Part shown: positions 5,934-6,696 of the stretch, in pieces
Position numbering within the stretch: the first letter of the stretch is position 1
How the letters are laid out: each line of letters starts with the position of its first letter
DNA from: Gemmatimonadota bacterium
GTDB lineage: Bacteria; Gemmatimonadota; Gemmatimonadetes; Longimicrobiales; Longimicrobiaceae
Reading direction: 5' to 3'
Length of the DNA stretch: 6,696 nt
Assembly: GCA_019240375.1 (NCBI GenBank)
Contig: JAFAYN010000514.1
Coordinates: 1-6,696, forward strand
Translations under genes and position numbers: made by a program
The notes under the pieces: model-generated
What the model was told of the DNA's origin: nothing
Database searches by the model: none
What the model saw: the letters and a program-made list of their open reading frames with translations, nothing else

Positions 5934-6696
5934 CTATAGCTCGATCTGGGCACCGAGCTCCACCACGCGGTTCGGCGGAAGGCCGAAGAACGAGGTAGCG
6001 GGGCGCGCGTTCCTCGACATGGCCGCGAACAGGTGCTCGCGCCAGAACGCCATCCCCGGCCGCTTGGAGGGGATCAGCGTCTCGCGCCCCAGGAAGAAGG
6101 TGGTCTGCCCGGGCCGCAGGTCCAGCCCGTCCGCCTTCACCCCGGCGAGCACGTCGGGGATGTTCGGCTCCTCCATGAAGCCGTAGCGCATCACCATCCG
6201 GTAGAACCCCTCCCCCAGCTCCTGCACCGTCACCCGCGTCTCCTCGACGTGCGGGACCTCCTCCGTCACCACGGCCAGGAAGACGATCTGCCGGTGCAGC
6301 ACCTTGTAGTGCTTGACGCTGTGCAGCAGCGCGGGCGGAGTGCCGTTGGGGTTGCCGTACATGAACACCGCCGTCCCCGGGACGCGGACCGGGGGGTGCT
6401 CGGCGACATCCCTGATGAACAGGTCGAGGGGGAGCGTCCCCGAGGCGAGCCGGTCGGCCAGGATGCGGCGCCCCGTCTTCCAGGTGGTCATCGCGGCGAA
6501 CATCACCCCGCCGATCACCAGAGGGAACCACCCGCCGTGCGGGATCTTGACGATGTTCGCACCCCAGAACGCCAGGTCCACGGCCAGGAAGAAGGCGGTG
6601 AACCCGATCGAGGCCCAGGCGGGCCACTTCCACCGCTCGCGCTCCACCGTGAACAGGAGCAGCGTGGTCACCACCATGGTGGTGGTCACCGCCACC
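5934..6696 (-). CDS. kup: Second Kup-family potassium transporter, C-terminal 253 residues (5' end outside window)
   Basis: This frame is open to the window edge, so the start and the N-terminal ten or so helices are not visible. The visible part begins in AVTTTMVVTTLLL, matching the helix that in the downstream Kup reads AVTTDMVFTTLL. It continues through two more hydrophobic segments (around DLAFWGANIVKIP and GGWFPLVIGGVMF), then MTTWKTGRRIL and the soluble C-terminal domain (VRVPGTAVFMYG, FLGRETLIPSKRPG), ending LPPNRVVELGAQIEL and TAG at 5934. By hand count about 161 of 253 aligned residues (64%) match the neighbouring Kup. The DNA differs throughout, so this is an old tandem duplication and not an assembly repeat. 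No frameshift is visible in the part seen. Confidence 0.93.
   Translation of the reverse strand, partial: VAVTTTMVVTTLLLFTVERERWKWPAWASIGFTAFFLAVDLAFWGANIVKIPHGGWFPLVIGGVMFAAMTTWKTGRRILADRLASGTLPLDLFIRDVAEHPPVRVPGTAVFMYGNPNGTPPALLHSVKHYKVLHRQIVFLAVVTEEVPHVEETRVTVQELGEGFYRMVMRYGFMEEPNIPDVLAGVKADGLDLRPGQTTFFLGRETLIPSKRPGMAFWREHLFAAMSRNARPATSFFGLPPNRVVELGAQIEL

Noticed and set aside
3696..5939. A 747-codon plus-strand open frame
   Set aside because: It is antisense to kup and the tonB start, is built of His/Arg/Pro-rich low-complexity sequence typical of the complement of GC-rich genes, and resembles no family.
4008..6696. Tandem kup genes as an assembly duplication or recent gene conversion
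   Set aside because: The aligned 3' ends differ at many codon positions and protein identity is only about 64%, so the copies diverged long ago.

Overview
The window is GC-rich bacterial DNA. Every gene I can support lies on the minus strand, so transcription runs from right to left in these coordinates. The composition, the G/C-hairpin intergenic repeats and the TonB (a diderm protein) fit a soil-type, high-GC Gram-negative bacterium. A Gemmatimonadota (Longimicrobium-like) source is my best guess, but it is an inference from style and not from a phylogenetic marker.

Reading in the direction of transcription: (1) 6696-5934 is the C-terminal part of a Kup potassium transporter, cut by the window edge. 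(2) 5897-4008 is a complete second Kup transporter, 36 bp downstream and about 64% identical over the shared part. (3) 3973-3101 is an energy-transducing TonB-like protein with a long Pro-rich then Gly-rich linker. It starts with GTG 34 bp after the kup stop, and a perfect 24-bp palindrome fills most of that gap. A good intrinsic terminator (3089-3052) closes this probable three-gene unit. (4) 2852-2037 encodes a zinc-ribbon plus metallo-beta-lactamase-fold protein with a non-canonical metal motif. (5) 1518-1 is the first 506 codons of alaS, alanyl-tRNA synthetase, which runs off the left edge.

The two larger intergenic gaps (1519-2036 and 2853-3100) hold two same-orientation copies of a roughly 145-bp hairpin-rich repeat that flank the metallo-beta-lactamase gene. 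A further hairpin lies just after that gene, and a candidate alaS promoter lies near 1568-1597. A GC-rich stretch at 1598-1815 holds no gene I can defend.

The genes do not form one pathway: there is potassium uptake, envelope energy transduction, an uncharacterised hydrolase-fold protein and tRNA charging. I found no undescribed multi-gene system. The most interesting local signals are the kup-tonB hairpin, which would place a Shine-Dalgarno-like sequence next to the tonB start if folded, and the repeat pair bracketing the hydrolase gene.
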